Shown here one piece after another: positions 22,544-30,974 of a stretch of DNA of 33,503 nucleotides. This DNA is from Candidatus Thorarchaeota archaeon. GTDB lineage: Archaea > Asgardarchaeota > Thorarchaeia > Thorarchaeales > Thorarchaeaceae. Position numbers and translations under genes: made by a program. The notes under the pieces are model-generated. The model was given only the letters and a program-made list of their open reading frames with translations, searched no databases and was not told the DNA's origin. Numbering within the stretch: position 1 is the stretch's first letter; every line of letters starts with the position of its first letter. Location: assembly GCA_019057475.1 (NCBI GenBank), contig DXJO01000002.1, positions 1 to 33,503 of the forward strand. The letters are read 5' to 3'.

Positions 22544-23503
22544 TTAGCTGGTTGTGCCAGCGATGGATGGGCGGCCAAGCGCCTGATACATTCGTTCAAT
22601 TGTTTCTCGGATGTGATCAACCATATGCACGGGGACCGTCACAAGATTTCTCTCTGGCAAGTCCTCCAGGACCTCAGCAATCTTCTCCAGCGAGTTCTTC
22701 TTCATCTGAAGGCAAATCGCACCATCATATGCCGGGAGGATATTCTTGTCAGGATGTTTGTCCTGCAGTTGTTCAACCAACCCAACTTCTGTTGCTATAA
22801 TGAAGGTCTTGGCGGGTGACTCCTCAACGGCCTTCACCATCCTGCCAGTAGAAACCACAAAGTCAGCCACATCTTGGACCTCAGGGTGACATTCAGGGTG
22901 TGCAAGAACAACCGCATCAGGATACTCCTCCTTCAACAAAGCAATCTGGGCGACATCGAACATTCTGTGAACATAACAATGACCTTGGGGTTCAATGTCC
23001 ACAATCTCTATACGTGTCTGTCTTCTCACGTACTCAGCTAGATTCTTGTCTGGACCGAATAGAACCTTGTCGACTCCCAAGCTTTCCACGATCTCTACTG
23101 CAGTACTCGATGTGCATACGATGTCGCAAGATGACTTCGTTTCCGCAGTTGTGTTGACGTAAACAACCACGGGAGTGCCAGGATGTTCCTGCTTCTTCGC
23201 CTGCACCTTACTAGGAGAAACAAAGGAAGCGAGCGGGCACAAAGCTTCAGGTGCAGGAATATACACTGGAATATCTGGGGAGAGAACAGCAGCCATTTCA
23301 GCCATAAATTTGACTCCACAGAAGACCACAAGATCGTATCCTTTCGCTTCAGCAGATTTTACTGCCAGCTGCAAGGAGTCCCCAACGAAGTCGGCGACCT
23401 TCTGAATCTCAAGAAGCTGGTAGTTATGAGCTATAATCAAAGCATTTCGTTCTTTCTTCAGCTCTAGAATCCGTTTCTGCAGATCGACTAGTTCGCCTTC
23501 CAA
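22544..23503 (-). CDS. nadA: Quinolinate synthase
   Basis: Encodes about 319 residues. NadA condenses iminoaspartate with dihydroxyacetone phosphate to quinolinate in de novo NAD synthesis and uses a 4Fe-4S cluster. Motifs: ALIIAHNYQ, FCGVKFMAE, HPECHPEV and the three likely cluster cysteines in EALCPLAS, GHCYVH and AICLQM, spaced 87 and 88 residues apart as in archaeal NadA. The start is taken as TTG at 23503, because AGGTGGT (23512-23518) stands 8 bases before it and the protein then begins EGELVDLQKRILELKKERNA like others. An in-frame ATG at 23530 has no ribosome site and lies very close to a TATA-like TTAAAATCC (near 23540). NadB and NadC are not in the window. Confidence 0.93.
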   Translation of the reverse strand: MEGELVDLQKRILELKKERNALIIAHNYQLLEIQKVADFVGDSLQLAVKSAEAKGYDLVVFCGVKFMAEMAAVLSPDIPVYIPAPEALCPLASFVSPSKVQAKKQEHPGTPVVVYVNTTAETKSSCDIVCTSSTAVEIVESLGVDKVLFGPDKNLAEYVRRQTRIEIVDIEPQGHCYVHRMFDVAQIALLKEEYPDAVVLAHPECHPEVQDVADFVVSTGRMVKAVEESPAKTFIIATEVGLVEQLQDKHPDKNILPAYDGAICLQMKKNSLEKIAEVLEDLPERNLVTVPVHMVDHIRETIERMYQALGRPSIAGTTS

Positions 23504-23683
23504 GAATGAACACCACCTTTGCGAAGTCATTTGCCGGATTTTAACCCAATCTCAACCGGCAAAATGGAGCCATTGCTTCTGAATGTCAGGTTGATTTAAG
23601 TGCAACAACCTTCTCGCACTGAGAATTAAGAGATATAATAGTGCACTGCTCAGGCAGAACTGCGCGTAGCTAAAGTGATATTC

Positions 23684-25825
23684 ATGGGTATCGACAAACA
23701 GAAGATTCCGAAGACGGATGTTCCAATCATAAGGAGCCAGTTCAAACAGGCAGCTGCGGACGCGGAAACTGCTCTTAAGGGCAAGTCGATACGCAAAGGA
23801 GAAGGCCCATTCGGTGAGCCGAGAGAGTTATTGGCATTCGCCATTCTCGAAGCGTCGGGTGAGCTAAGCCAGACCACTTCAACTGCTCAGTCTATCGCAG
23901 ACAGAATGATGGAAGTGTTCAGGGATGCTTCGCCCGAAATCTCAGTCGCAGATTATTTGGAAAGCGCCACTCTGTGTTTATACGGCTTCATCCTGGAAAC
24001 TTACAATGAAGAAGATTTCAGATACTTCTACAGATACTCCCTATCTAAGATTCGAAACCATGCCTCTATCGAGAGCTGGTTGAGAAAAGCCATTGTGTTC
24101 TATGGCCTCTGCAAGAATTTGAGGGGCCGCGCCCTTCTCGATGAATTCAGGCATTGGATACGGTACCTAGGCGCGTCGGCATGCAATCACAATCTGCTGG
24201 TTGAAGTATGTGCTGCTTTCGGAGAAGACATTCGGAGCGTGGTTGCTGAACCAGATTTTCGATTTGTCGATTCTCTACAAAGGCATCCTCAGTACTTGGA
24301 GGAGGCAATGGAGGGAAGATCATACCTGGATGTGCGAAATGCAACGAAGAACTGGCTTCAAGACGTGATGTCAGAAAAGTTGCTACGATTATACCAGAAG
24401 CGGATGTACAAGCTTGCTCAGGACAATATCAAGCAGGACGCAGACGTTGCAGAAGCCTACGATGCTGTAAGGTCCACGTTCAAGAAGGCGGGATTCAGAA
24501 GCGATAGAAAGGGTGTGTTTCCAGTCCAACTGCAGAAACTAAGCACCCCACCTCCAGCGGAAGCGGTGGACCCGGTTGTCTTTGAGATGATACCACAGAA
24601 GCTCCGTGTGAACCTTCTGCCATCAGTCGCATACTCGACTAAGACCAAGACTGTGGAGATAATCTTCCTCGGAGGGCCTCGTATTGGTCGAAGTGGCATT
24701 TTGCTGAAGACAGATACTGGAGGTGTTTTGCTGGACTACGGATTATCTGTAGCAAACCAGCGCATACCTGAATGGGTGCCGGAACTGGAGATGATTGACA
24801 CTGTCTTGATCAGTCATGCCCATCTGGACCATGTCGGAGGGCTGCCAGTTCTCTATGACAATTACGATGGCAAGTGGTGTTCCACCGATGTGACCGGGGC
24901 GATTGCTATGTCGCTTCTTGAAGATGCACTCAAGGTGGGTACCCCGCTACCTCCAAGAAGAAGGGACCGATGGGATAGCATCTCCAAGTTCCGACAAAGA
25001 AACATAGACAAGATAACTAAGAATCACGTACGCCTAGAAGTTGGAAAAAGCAGCGAAGTAGGACCCGGAATTGTTGCCACGCCCATAGATGCAAGCCACA
25101 TACCTGGAAGTGTGAGTTTCCTCATTGATATCGAGGGTGTCAAGATCCTGTATACTGGTGACTTCAACACAGATCAGTCGATCCTCTTTCCCGGAGCGAA
25201 TCTTCCGACTGATAATGACGTCACTATCTTCGACGGTACGTATTGGGGCAGGCAGGATTTCAACAGAGCAGAAGTGACAGCACATGTTGCCGAGATAATC
25301 GATAGCCATGGCCCTGTTATTATTCCAAGCTTCGCAGTGGGGCGTTCCCAAGAAATGCTCATGATCTTGGAATCAATAGGAGTGACTAAGCGCAAGAATG
25401 TAATTGTGGCAGGGCTCGCTGAGAAAATAACTAAGCTTGTGGGCGTCAAGGGTAATTGGCAAGGAATGAAGAAAAACAAAGTAGCGCTGGAGAAAGATGA
25501 CATCCTCGTAGCAGGCGGCGGAATGATGAGCGGAGGACTGGCCAGATATCATTTCAAGGAACATAGCAAGAATCCTGAAGCTGCGATTATCCTCTGCGGC
25601 TACCTAGCACCTAGAACTCCTGGGTGGAACCTTCTAAATGGTTTCGAACCGCACAAGTGCGACGTTGAGTATGCACGTATAAGTGCGCACTCTTCTGCAT
25701 CTCATCTGCAGCAGTGGGTTAAATCCTGTGGCGGCAAGAAGATTATGGTGCACACGCCGTCGAAGAAAGTTCCGAGAGGCATTATGATGCCCGATTACAA
25801 GCAAAAGATAATACTCTCAACGTAG
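23684..25825 (+). CDS. Beta-CASP-like metallo-hydrolase with long unrecognised N-terminus
   Basis: Encodes about 713 residues. The C-terminal part (about 325-713) is a metallo-beta-lactamase domain with SHAHLDHVGG (about 377-386), ASHIPGSV, LYTGDFN, then a beta-CASP-like insert (DGTYWGRQDF, PSFAVGRSQEML, RTPGW) and the final SAHSSASHLQQW. This is the pattern of archaeal RNA-processing nucleases (aCPSF, RNase J-like). Some DNA-repair or unrelated hydrolases share it. The first about 310 residues are helical and not recognised; no KH domains are seen, unlike aCPSF1. The start is ATG at 23684 after GTGAT; an in-frame GTG at 23675 is inside that site. It is convergent with the GTPase gene, 22 bases away. 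Confidence 0.8.
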   Translation: MGIDKQKIPKTDVPIIRSQFKQAAADAETALKGKSIRKGEGPFGEPRELLAFAILEASGELSQTTSTAQSIADRMMEVFRDASPEISVADYLESATLCLYGFILETYNEEDFRYFYRYSLSKIRNHASIESWLRKAIVFYGLCKNLRGRALLDEFRHWIRYLGASACNHNLLVEVCAAFGEDIRSVVAEPDFRFVDSLQRHPQYLEEAMEGRSYLDVRNATKNWLQDVMSEKLLRLYQKRMYKLAQDNIKQDADVAEAYDAVRSTFKKAGFRSDRKGVFPVQLQKLSTPPPAEAVDPVVFEMIPQKLRVNLLPSVAYSTKTKTVEIIFLGGPRIGRSGILLKTDTGGVLLDYGLSVANQRIPEWVPELEMIDTVLISHAHLDHVGGLPVLYDNYDGKWCSTDVTGAIAMSLLEDALKVGTPLPPRRRDRWDSISKFRQRNIDKITKNHVRLEVGKSSEVGPGIVATPIDASHIPGSVSFLIDIEGVKILYTGDFNTDQSILFPGANLPTDNDVTIFDGTYWGRQDFNRAEVTAHVAEIIDSHGPVIIPSFAVGRSQEMLMILESIGVTKRKNVIVAGLAEKITKLVGVKGNWQGMKKNKVALEKDDILVAGGGMMSGGLARYHFKEHSKNPEAAIILCGYLAPRTPGWNLLNGFEPHKCDVEYARISAHSSASHLQQWVKSCGGKKIMVHTPSKKVPRGIMMPDYKQKIILST

Positions 25826-25847
25826 ATATGGAAACCATTTCAGGCGC

Positions 25848-27773
25848 TCACGCAACGACCTCAAGGACTGCATCCAACACTAGTTTCTGTGCGACAAACT
25901 TCATTGCAGGAAGACTAACCCTCAACGATCGGACAATATCCTCAAGAGGTTTAGTACCATCACAAAGATCTACGAACTTAACGACGACCTCGCCATATGC
26001 CTTCCGAGTTTCCGCGCCTACATCTCCTATCTTCCTCAAATGGCTATCGTCCTCAATCGCAACCTTAAAATCAATCCAGCCATACTGCTCAAGAATCTGA
26101 AGACATCCGAGAACTTGATCTCGCGGGAGGTCTAGACTGCGGACCAGTCCACCTACAGTATCGCTTCCTTCTATGGCCGACTTGACAGCTACGACAGCGG
26201 CCCCAACATCGCGATTCTCGAAAGGCAGTGCTTTACCGGTTTCTCGCGACTTGACGATGTAGTCCAGACTGACAGGTTTCAATGGAACCTTTGAAAGAAC
26301 GGTGAATACAGAAGGTTCGAAGATAATCGTATTTCCATCCCAATTTGTCCATACATCTGAGTACATCATTTCAACGTCAGCCAGCAATGAAGCCATAGTC
26401 TTCCTGTACTCATCCTCGTGACTGCTATTGGTGATTACTAGTGCCAGCACGAAATGATTTGATTTCTCGACCATGACTATATTGTCCTCGTGTTCAATGT
26501 TCTCAAGGGCATCAGTCTTGCTGTCGGCGCCCCCAGAGTCTCCGTCGATTCCGCTGAAAGAATCCAGCGCAGAGATTAAGGAAGTAACCGCATTAACATC
26601 AATGAGCTCGGTAGAGTAGTCCAGATGATAGGAGGACTCAAACATGCCCTCCCTTTGCACAATAAGGAGCAAGTGAAGAATGCGAGCGGGGTCAGAAACC
26701 ACGGAAACCGCCTCTGCATCGACCTCTGTGTCTATTGATGATGTGGTTTCAGTTTCGACCACTGTTGTTGTGACTGTGGTAGAGGTGGCTGCGCCCTCTT
26801 GAACCGCCTCATAGGGAACCGTTTCATAGCCACCCTCCGTGGCATCAATCCTAGTCTGAGCGGCTTCAACTTCTTCAGTCCGCCGCCGCACAGTGATCAT
26901 CTCGCTCACCGGCAAGTCAGGTAACTGAACGCCCACCGTTTTTGCGGACACTTCAAGCATAAGGCGAATGAATTCCTCGCGCCGGGCCTTGTCAGTGGCG
27001 ACCATTTGGAAAGTCGGTGCGCCAAGTAGTCGTTTGATCTTATCACTCTGCATTGATTCAGGAAGGTCCTGTTTATTCGCGATGATAAATAACGGAACCG
27101 CAGGTGCCTCTTTCTTGATATTTCGAAGAAGCGTCTTGGTCTGCATCACGTTCCTGAAACTAGAGTCTGTGATGAGGAAGATGACATCGGTGCCCTGGAA
27201 ATAAAACGCCCATAGGTCCTGAAAAACGGCCTGACCTGCGAAATCCCACACAGTCACGAGAAAAGTTCCGAACTGTATGGTTTCAGACGAGTCCACAGCG
27301 ACGTTGATTGTGGGTGTATAGCCCCCTGGTGCGGGTTCCCGCCCAAATAGAAGTCTCAGCAGCGTGCTCTTGCCGACACCACCGGAACCCACGAATGAAA
27401 TCTTGAAGCGTGTGAAGATGAGCTCGCCAAGAATATCCTGCAAATTGTCCTTGACATACCCGATGCTCTGACCGCGAAGGGCCGTTTCCATTCGCGATGC
27501 ACCCTCTCGTGCCTTTTCCTTGATTCTTCGTTCCTCATCTTTGCCGTCCGTGACAAGCATGAGAATGAGGTCCTCACCGACCATGTGGTGGAAGACCTTG
27601 TGGTCACCAGCAAAGATAGGTGTGTCTTCTGAAAGACCCTCAGTAACCAGCAGGTCATTGAATCCGTGAATGAACTCAACGATTTCGCTCTCACCGAAGT
27701 CTATTTTCCAGAAACGTGTTGAGGTCACAATGGCGCCTGTGTCTTTTTCAATCAAAAGGACATTGTGAATCAT
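25848..27773 (-). CDS. Longin-GTPase-longin-winged-helix protein (Asgard ESP)
   Basis: Encodes 641 residues. Residues about 1-95 form a longin/roadblock-like domain (VLLIEKDTGAIV). Residues about 120-285 are a Ras/Arf-like GTPase: P-loop GSGGVGKST (129-137), switch I Thr in GYTPTIN (151-157), WDFAGQ (176-181), NKQD (233-236) and SAK (276-278). The Gln181 position matches the catalytic Gln of Arf/Ras proteins. A Thr/Glu-rich linker (300-360) follows. A second longin-like domain (about 364-500) and two helical, winged-helix-like units (about 525-575 and 595-641) end it. There is no lipidation or membrane segment. Fused longin-GTPase proteins are known for Asgard archaea, but this full order I do not know as described. 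The paralogous gene lies 100 bases upstream on the same strand. Confidence 0.82.
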   Translation of the reverse strand: MIHNVLLIEKDTGAIVTSTRFWKIDFGESEIVEFIHGFNDLLVTEGLSEDTPIFAGDHKVFHHMVGEDLILMLVTDGKDEERRIKEKAREGASRMETALRGQSIGYVKDNLQDILGELIFTRFKISFVGSGGVGKSTLLRLLFGREPAPGGYTPTINVAVDSSETIQFGTFLVTVWDFAGQAVFQDLWAFYFQGTDVIFLITDSSFRNVMQTKTLLRNIKKEAPAVPLFIIANKQDLPESMQSDKIKRLLGAPTFQMVATDKARREEFIRLMLEVSAKTVGVQLPDLPVSEMITVRRRTEEVEAAQTRIDATEGGYETVPYEAVQEGAATSTTVTTTVVETETTSSIDTEVDAEAVSVVSDPARILHLLLIVQREGMFESSYHLDYSTELIDVNAVTSLISALDSFSGIDGDSGGADSKTDALENIEHEDNIVMVEKSNHFVLALVITNSSHEDEYRKTMASLLADVEMMYSDVWTNWDGNTIIFEPSVFTVLSKVPLKPVSLDYIVKSRETGKALPFENRDVGAAVVAVKSAIEGSDTVGGLVRSLDLPRDQVLGCLQILEQYGWIDFKVAIEDDSHLRKIGDVGAETRKAYGEVVVKFVDLCDGTKPLEDIVRSLRVSLPAMKFVAQKLVLDAVLEVVA

Positions 27774-27873
27774 TTATCATCGGCCTCATTCATTCAGCAC
27801 GGGTCTACAGCATTTGTTGGTCTTTAGATGCTTCGCTTACAAGGGTCCTAGGAATACCAACAGCAAATGAAGA

Positions 27874-29589
27874 TTACGGGGGGGTAATGTTCGCGAATTT
27901 CAGCTCGATATAACCCCTGCGGTACAGCTCAGAAAATACCGTAATCAGAATCGCTTCATCGATGCCTACCTGTGATGCGATACTCTCAATGCTGCGAGTA
28001 CCATCAGCGAATCCAAGAATCAGCTCGGAGTGTGAGTACAGGCTTAGCACTTGGGCATCTGGTTTCTGGATGACTTCTGGAATATCACTTGCGATAATCA
28101 GCAACTTCGTGTCAATTGCGCCCATTCTCTTTAGGTAGTGCAGCGCGCCAAGAACCATTCCCGGGCCTTTTCCGATCACTAGTTGCGAAAGCGGTGTTTG
28201 TCCATCGATACTCTTCCAGACTGTCTGCAAGAATTTGCTCATAAAGTCAGACCGAAACCAAAGCCAATCAGGCTCCTCTATCCGAGTTGGACAAGTTCTG
28301 TCAGACCAATTCTCAGGGGGAAGAGTTGCAAGAAGCTTAATCATGAAAGGACCATAGGAATACAGGTCTCTTGAGTCCTCAGTTTCCTCAGGCATTTCAT
28401 CGAAGTAGATGTCTGGCAGGATTGAGAAGCGTGACCGCACCAATTCCGGATCTTCTCTGTCGCCGGTTACCAGCGTGAAAATAAGGCTCTCGCGCTCCAG
28501 TATTGCGTATTTCAGCTCCCCAGCCTGAAGCAAGGATGTTTCAGTACGGCCGCTGTCATCCAAATCGAATTGAGAGATTGCTGCAACGACATTGGGAGCT
28601 CGCCTTAGATACTCAGAATCCGATTCGTAGAAATAGGAAAAGTGTGGGGTTCCTGTCATCTTGTCTATAACAAAGAATGCTTGATGCCCAATGTCAGAAT
28701 CTTCTTCCACGGAAGCAGGAGGGCCTTCTTCTGTGCCCAGATGATCAACCACCCATGTTTCTCGAGCCAGTTCAGGATGCATATCCGTGAATCCAGCCAT
28801 AGCCAAGGCAGAGAGCAACAGGTCTGTAGGGTTACTAGAAACTGAATCGCAAAGATCGATGTCTAGAAGGAGTTCTAATCTGCGGGCGAACTCAAGCTCT
28901 TCATCGGATCCTGGAACAACTAGGATTGTTGCCTCGGAGTTAGCCTTAATCCTATCGATGACCTTACCCAGATCGAGGGCTGAAGGCAATGGTCGAGCAA
29001 TCACGAATACGAAGATATCCACCTGTTTCAGATAGTCGGGCCACTTCGCCTTGGGAACTTCTGCCGTTGTATGCCGCATCGCGACGACATCATACGGCCC
29101 AATTGAAACCGGTTTTGCGTAGCGAGATGATTTGTCACCCAGGCGTGTTATGAGCATTGCCACCGCTGAGCCCGACTTGTCTTCAGGAGTAGGCGAAGAA
29201 GCTGAGAAGAAGCAGATAGATAGACGCTTCTTCAGACTACCGGCAACTATGTCATTGAACGATTGTCTAGCAGCTCTTATCGATATTTCCGATGCTAGAA
29301 TTTTGAATGCTTCATCCAGCTCTTGCATGGCAGCGATGTCGTCCGCTGAGATTTCAGATGAACTGGTGAATCCTGCAATCAAAGTCACCTTATCAACTTG
29401 AACGAGGCAAACATTCCAGGCATCCACTTCAAGCAGTATATACTTGTCAAGGGTTTCTACCTTAGCCAACTCGAAGAATTTCTGAATAACAGACTGAAGA
29501 ATTTCCTCACCCGGGGCCTTCTTGGAAAAGGAGATGGAAGCTAGCACCTTTGTGCCACGAAGGTCATACAACGCCGCAGCTTCAATCAT
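27874..29589 (-). CDS. Longin-pseudoGTPase-longin-winged-helix paralogue
   Basis: Encodes 571 residues with the same order as its downstream neighbour: longin-like (1-105), GTPase-like (about 120-270), longin-like (about 300-415), then two winged-helix-like units (about 445-500 and 510-565). The middle domain keeps the fold pattern (RLSICFFSA, VDIFVFVIARPLP, ATILVVPGSDEE) at the places of the P-loop strand, the post-switch strand and the NKxD strand. It lacks GxxxxGKS, DxxG and NKxD, so it should not hydrolyse GTP. It is thus a likely pseudo-GTPase partner of the 25848-27773 protein. The ATG at 29589 follows GGAG and AGGA purine runs. Its promoter holds the palindrome at 29635-29647. Confidence 0.75.
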   Translation of the reverse strand: MIEAAALYDLRGTKVLASISFSKKAPGEEILQSVIQKFFELAKVETLDKYILLEVDAWNVCLVQVDKVTLIAGFTSSSEISADDIAAMQELDEAFKILASEISIRAARQSFNDIVAGSLKKRLSICFFSASSPTPEDKSGSAVAMLITRLGDKSSRYAKPVSIGPYDVVAMRHTTAEVPKAKWPDYLKQVDIFVFVIARPLPSALDLGKVIDRIKANSEATILVVPGSDEELEFARRLELLLDIDLCDSVSSNPTDLLLSALAMAGFTDMHPELARETWVVDHLGTEEGPPASVEEDSDIGHQAFFVIDKMTGTPHFSYFYESDSEYLRRAPNVVAAISQFDLDDSGRTETSLLQAGELKYAILERESLIFTLVTGDREDPELVRSRFSILPDIYFDEMPEETEDSRDLYSYGPFMIKLLATLPPENWSDRTCPTRIEEPDWLWFRSDFMSKFLQTVWKSIDGQTPLSQLVIGKGPGMVLGALHYLKRMGAIDTKLLIIASDIPEVIQKPDAQVLSLYSHSELILGFADGTRSIESIASQVGIDEAILITVFSELYRRGYIELKFANITPP

Positions 29590-29634
29590 TCAATTCCTAC
29601 TCCGCTCTCAACAGTCTAGTAGAACTGCATTACC

Positions 29635-29647
29635 GAGTTATTAACTC
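29635..29647 (-). promoter_or_regulatory. Palindrome overlapping the promoter of the longin/GTPase pair
   Basis: GAGTTA-T-TAACTC is a perfect palindrome that covers the TATA-like GTTAATAAC on the minus strand. The transcript would start near 29615, about 27 bases before the ATG at 29589. A dimeric repressor site is likely. Confidence 0.45.
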
Positions 29648-29669
29648 ATCAGGGATATCTATCCACGAA

Positions 29670-30902
29670 TCAGTTTAGCCTGCCACGCCTTCTGAGGAAC
29701 TCATCCATCTTCAGCAGGCCCCTTAAGAGCCGCTGGTAATCTGAATTAAGCCAGTAGTTCTCGTAAGTACACTCCTCAGACCCTCCGCCTGAAGGAATCA
29801 TCGGCAGGTCTGAGATGGCTTCTGACACATTAATTGGGGGCGGATAAGCGGCTGATGTCATCCTTGCGTCCTCTCGCTGACGACCTCTTGTGACGGAGGA
29901 AAATGAAGGAAGTGGCGATTCCAATTTCCTGCCAGTTCTGTTAGCGAGGACAACCAAGCGCCTACGTCTCTGAGGAACACCGTATTGTTCTGCATTCAAC
30001 TGAAAACAATGACAACTGTATCCAAATGATTCCAGAAACTCGATTGTCTTGCGTAGTACCTTGCCATTCTGCATGTGCCGCATTCCAGGAACATTCTCAA
30101 TTACGGCATAATCTGGCATGAACTCACTAACAATCTCCAGCATGGGAACAATCAAGCTGTTTCTCATGTCAGCGGGGTCTCGCTTTCCCGCCGTTGAGAA
30201 GCCTTGACACGGAGGGCCCCCTGTCACTATTCGAAGTGTTCGCCCTCCAAGCACACCCTCAATCGACTGCTTTAAAGATTCATACTGAACTTCGTCAGCG
30301 ATGTCAGCTTGAACAACAGAAGCATCTGAATGATTGTGTTTCAGAGTCTTGCACATGCTGGTGTTGATATCTGATGCCAGGACTACGCGGTGTCCAGCCT
30401 GCGAAAGGCCTTCTGATATGCCTCCGGCCCCGGCAAATAGATCAACAGCTAGACCTGCCTTAATCGTTTCTCCAATTGCTCTTGCCATTAACGGCGGCAC
30501 AGCGTTGCCAATCTGTTTCCGCATTGAGGCCGCACTGCCGAAGAATCTGTACTCGTCTGGAAACGATTGAAGTCGTGCCGCTTCTCGATGGCTTATCAAG
30601 CGGTCTTGATCAGGGTGAATGAATGTGCCATTTCCTGGGCGATTATAGTAGGTGTTGACTGTGTAGCTTGGATGGTCGCCTCTAAGACGCCCATAGTATG
30701 TAGTCCGTCCTCCAGATGCCCTGATTTGAGTAAGGCGCGAAGACTTTCGTACGGTTTCAAGGGGTATGTCCTTCCAGTTCCCTCCAGGAGGGACTGAGCG
30801 AACCATCTCCATGTCAAGGTCACTTAGAGAAGAACAGACATGGTTGTACAGGAGTCCAGATCCCTTCAAGCCTGATGCAAGCTCAACAGTCGATAACAAC
30901 AT
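29670..30902 (-). CDS. Circularly permuted cytosine-5 DNA methyltransferase
   Basis: Encodes about 410 residues. It would transfer a methyl group from S-adenosylmethionine to C5 of cytosine. Motif order (counted from an in-frame TTG three codons upstream) is unusual: IX (HREAARLQSFPDE, 108-120) and X (QIGNAVPP, 133-140) come first, then I (DLFAGAGG, 157-164), IV with Cys235 (GGPPCQGFS), VI (ENVPG, 272-276) and VIII (QYGVPQRRRRL, 309-319). The break falls within the target-recognition region: its first half is now the C-terminus (LNSDYQRLLRG) and its second half the N-terminus (VPPGGNWKDIP). Known permuted relatives include M.BssHII. The ATG at 30902 is used; neither it nor the TTG at 30911 has a clear ribosome site. 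The adenine methyltransferase gene ends 73 bases upstream. Confidence 0.88.
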   Translation of the reverse strand: MLLSTVELASGLKGSGLLYNHVCSSLSDLDMEMVRSVPPGGNWKDIPLETVRKSSRLTQIRASGGRTTYYGRLRGDHPSYTVNTYYNRPGNGTFIHPDQDRLISHREAARLQSFPDEYRFFGSAASMRKQIGNAVPPLMARAIGETIKAGLAVDLFAGAGGISEGLSQAGHRVVLASDINTSMCKTLKHNHSDASVVQADIADEVQYESLKQSIEGVLGGRTLRIVTGGPPCQGFSTAGKRDPADMRNSLIVPMLEIVSEFMPDYAVIENVPGMRHMQNGKVLRKTIEFLESFGYSCHCFQLNAEQYGVPQRRRRLVVLANRTGRKLESPLPSFSSVTRGRQREDARMTSAAYPPPINVSEAISDLPMIPSGGGSEECTYENYWLNSDYQRLLRGLLKMDEFLRRRGRLN

Positions 30903-30974
30903 CCAACTCAACTAACTGCGCTAATCAATTCATCTTTGAAAACCTTGATAATACAAGCTTGGGGCGATGTATAA

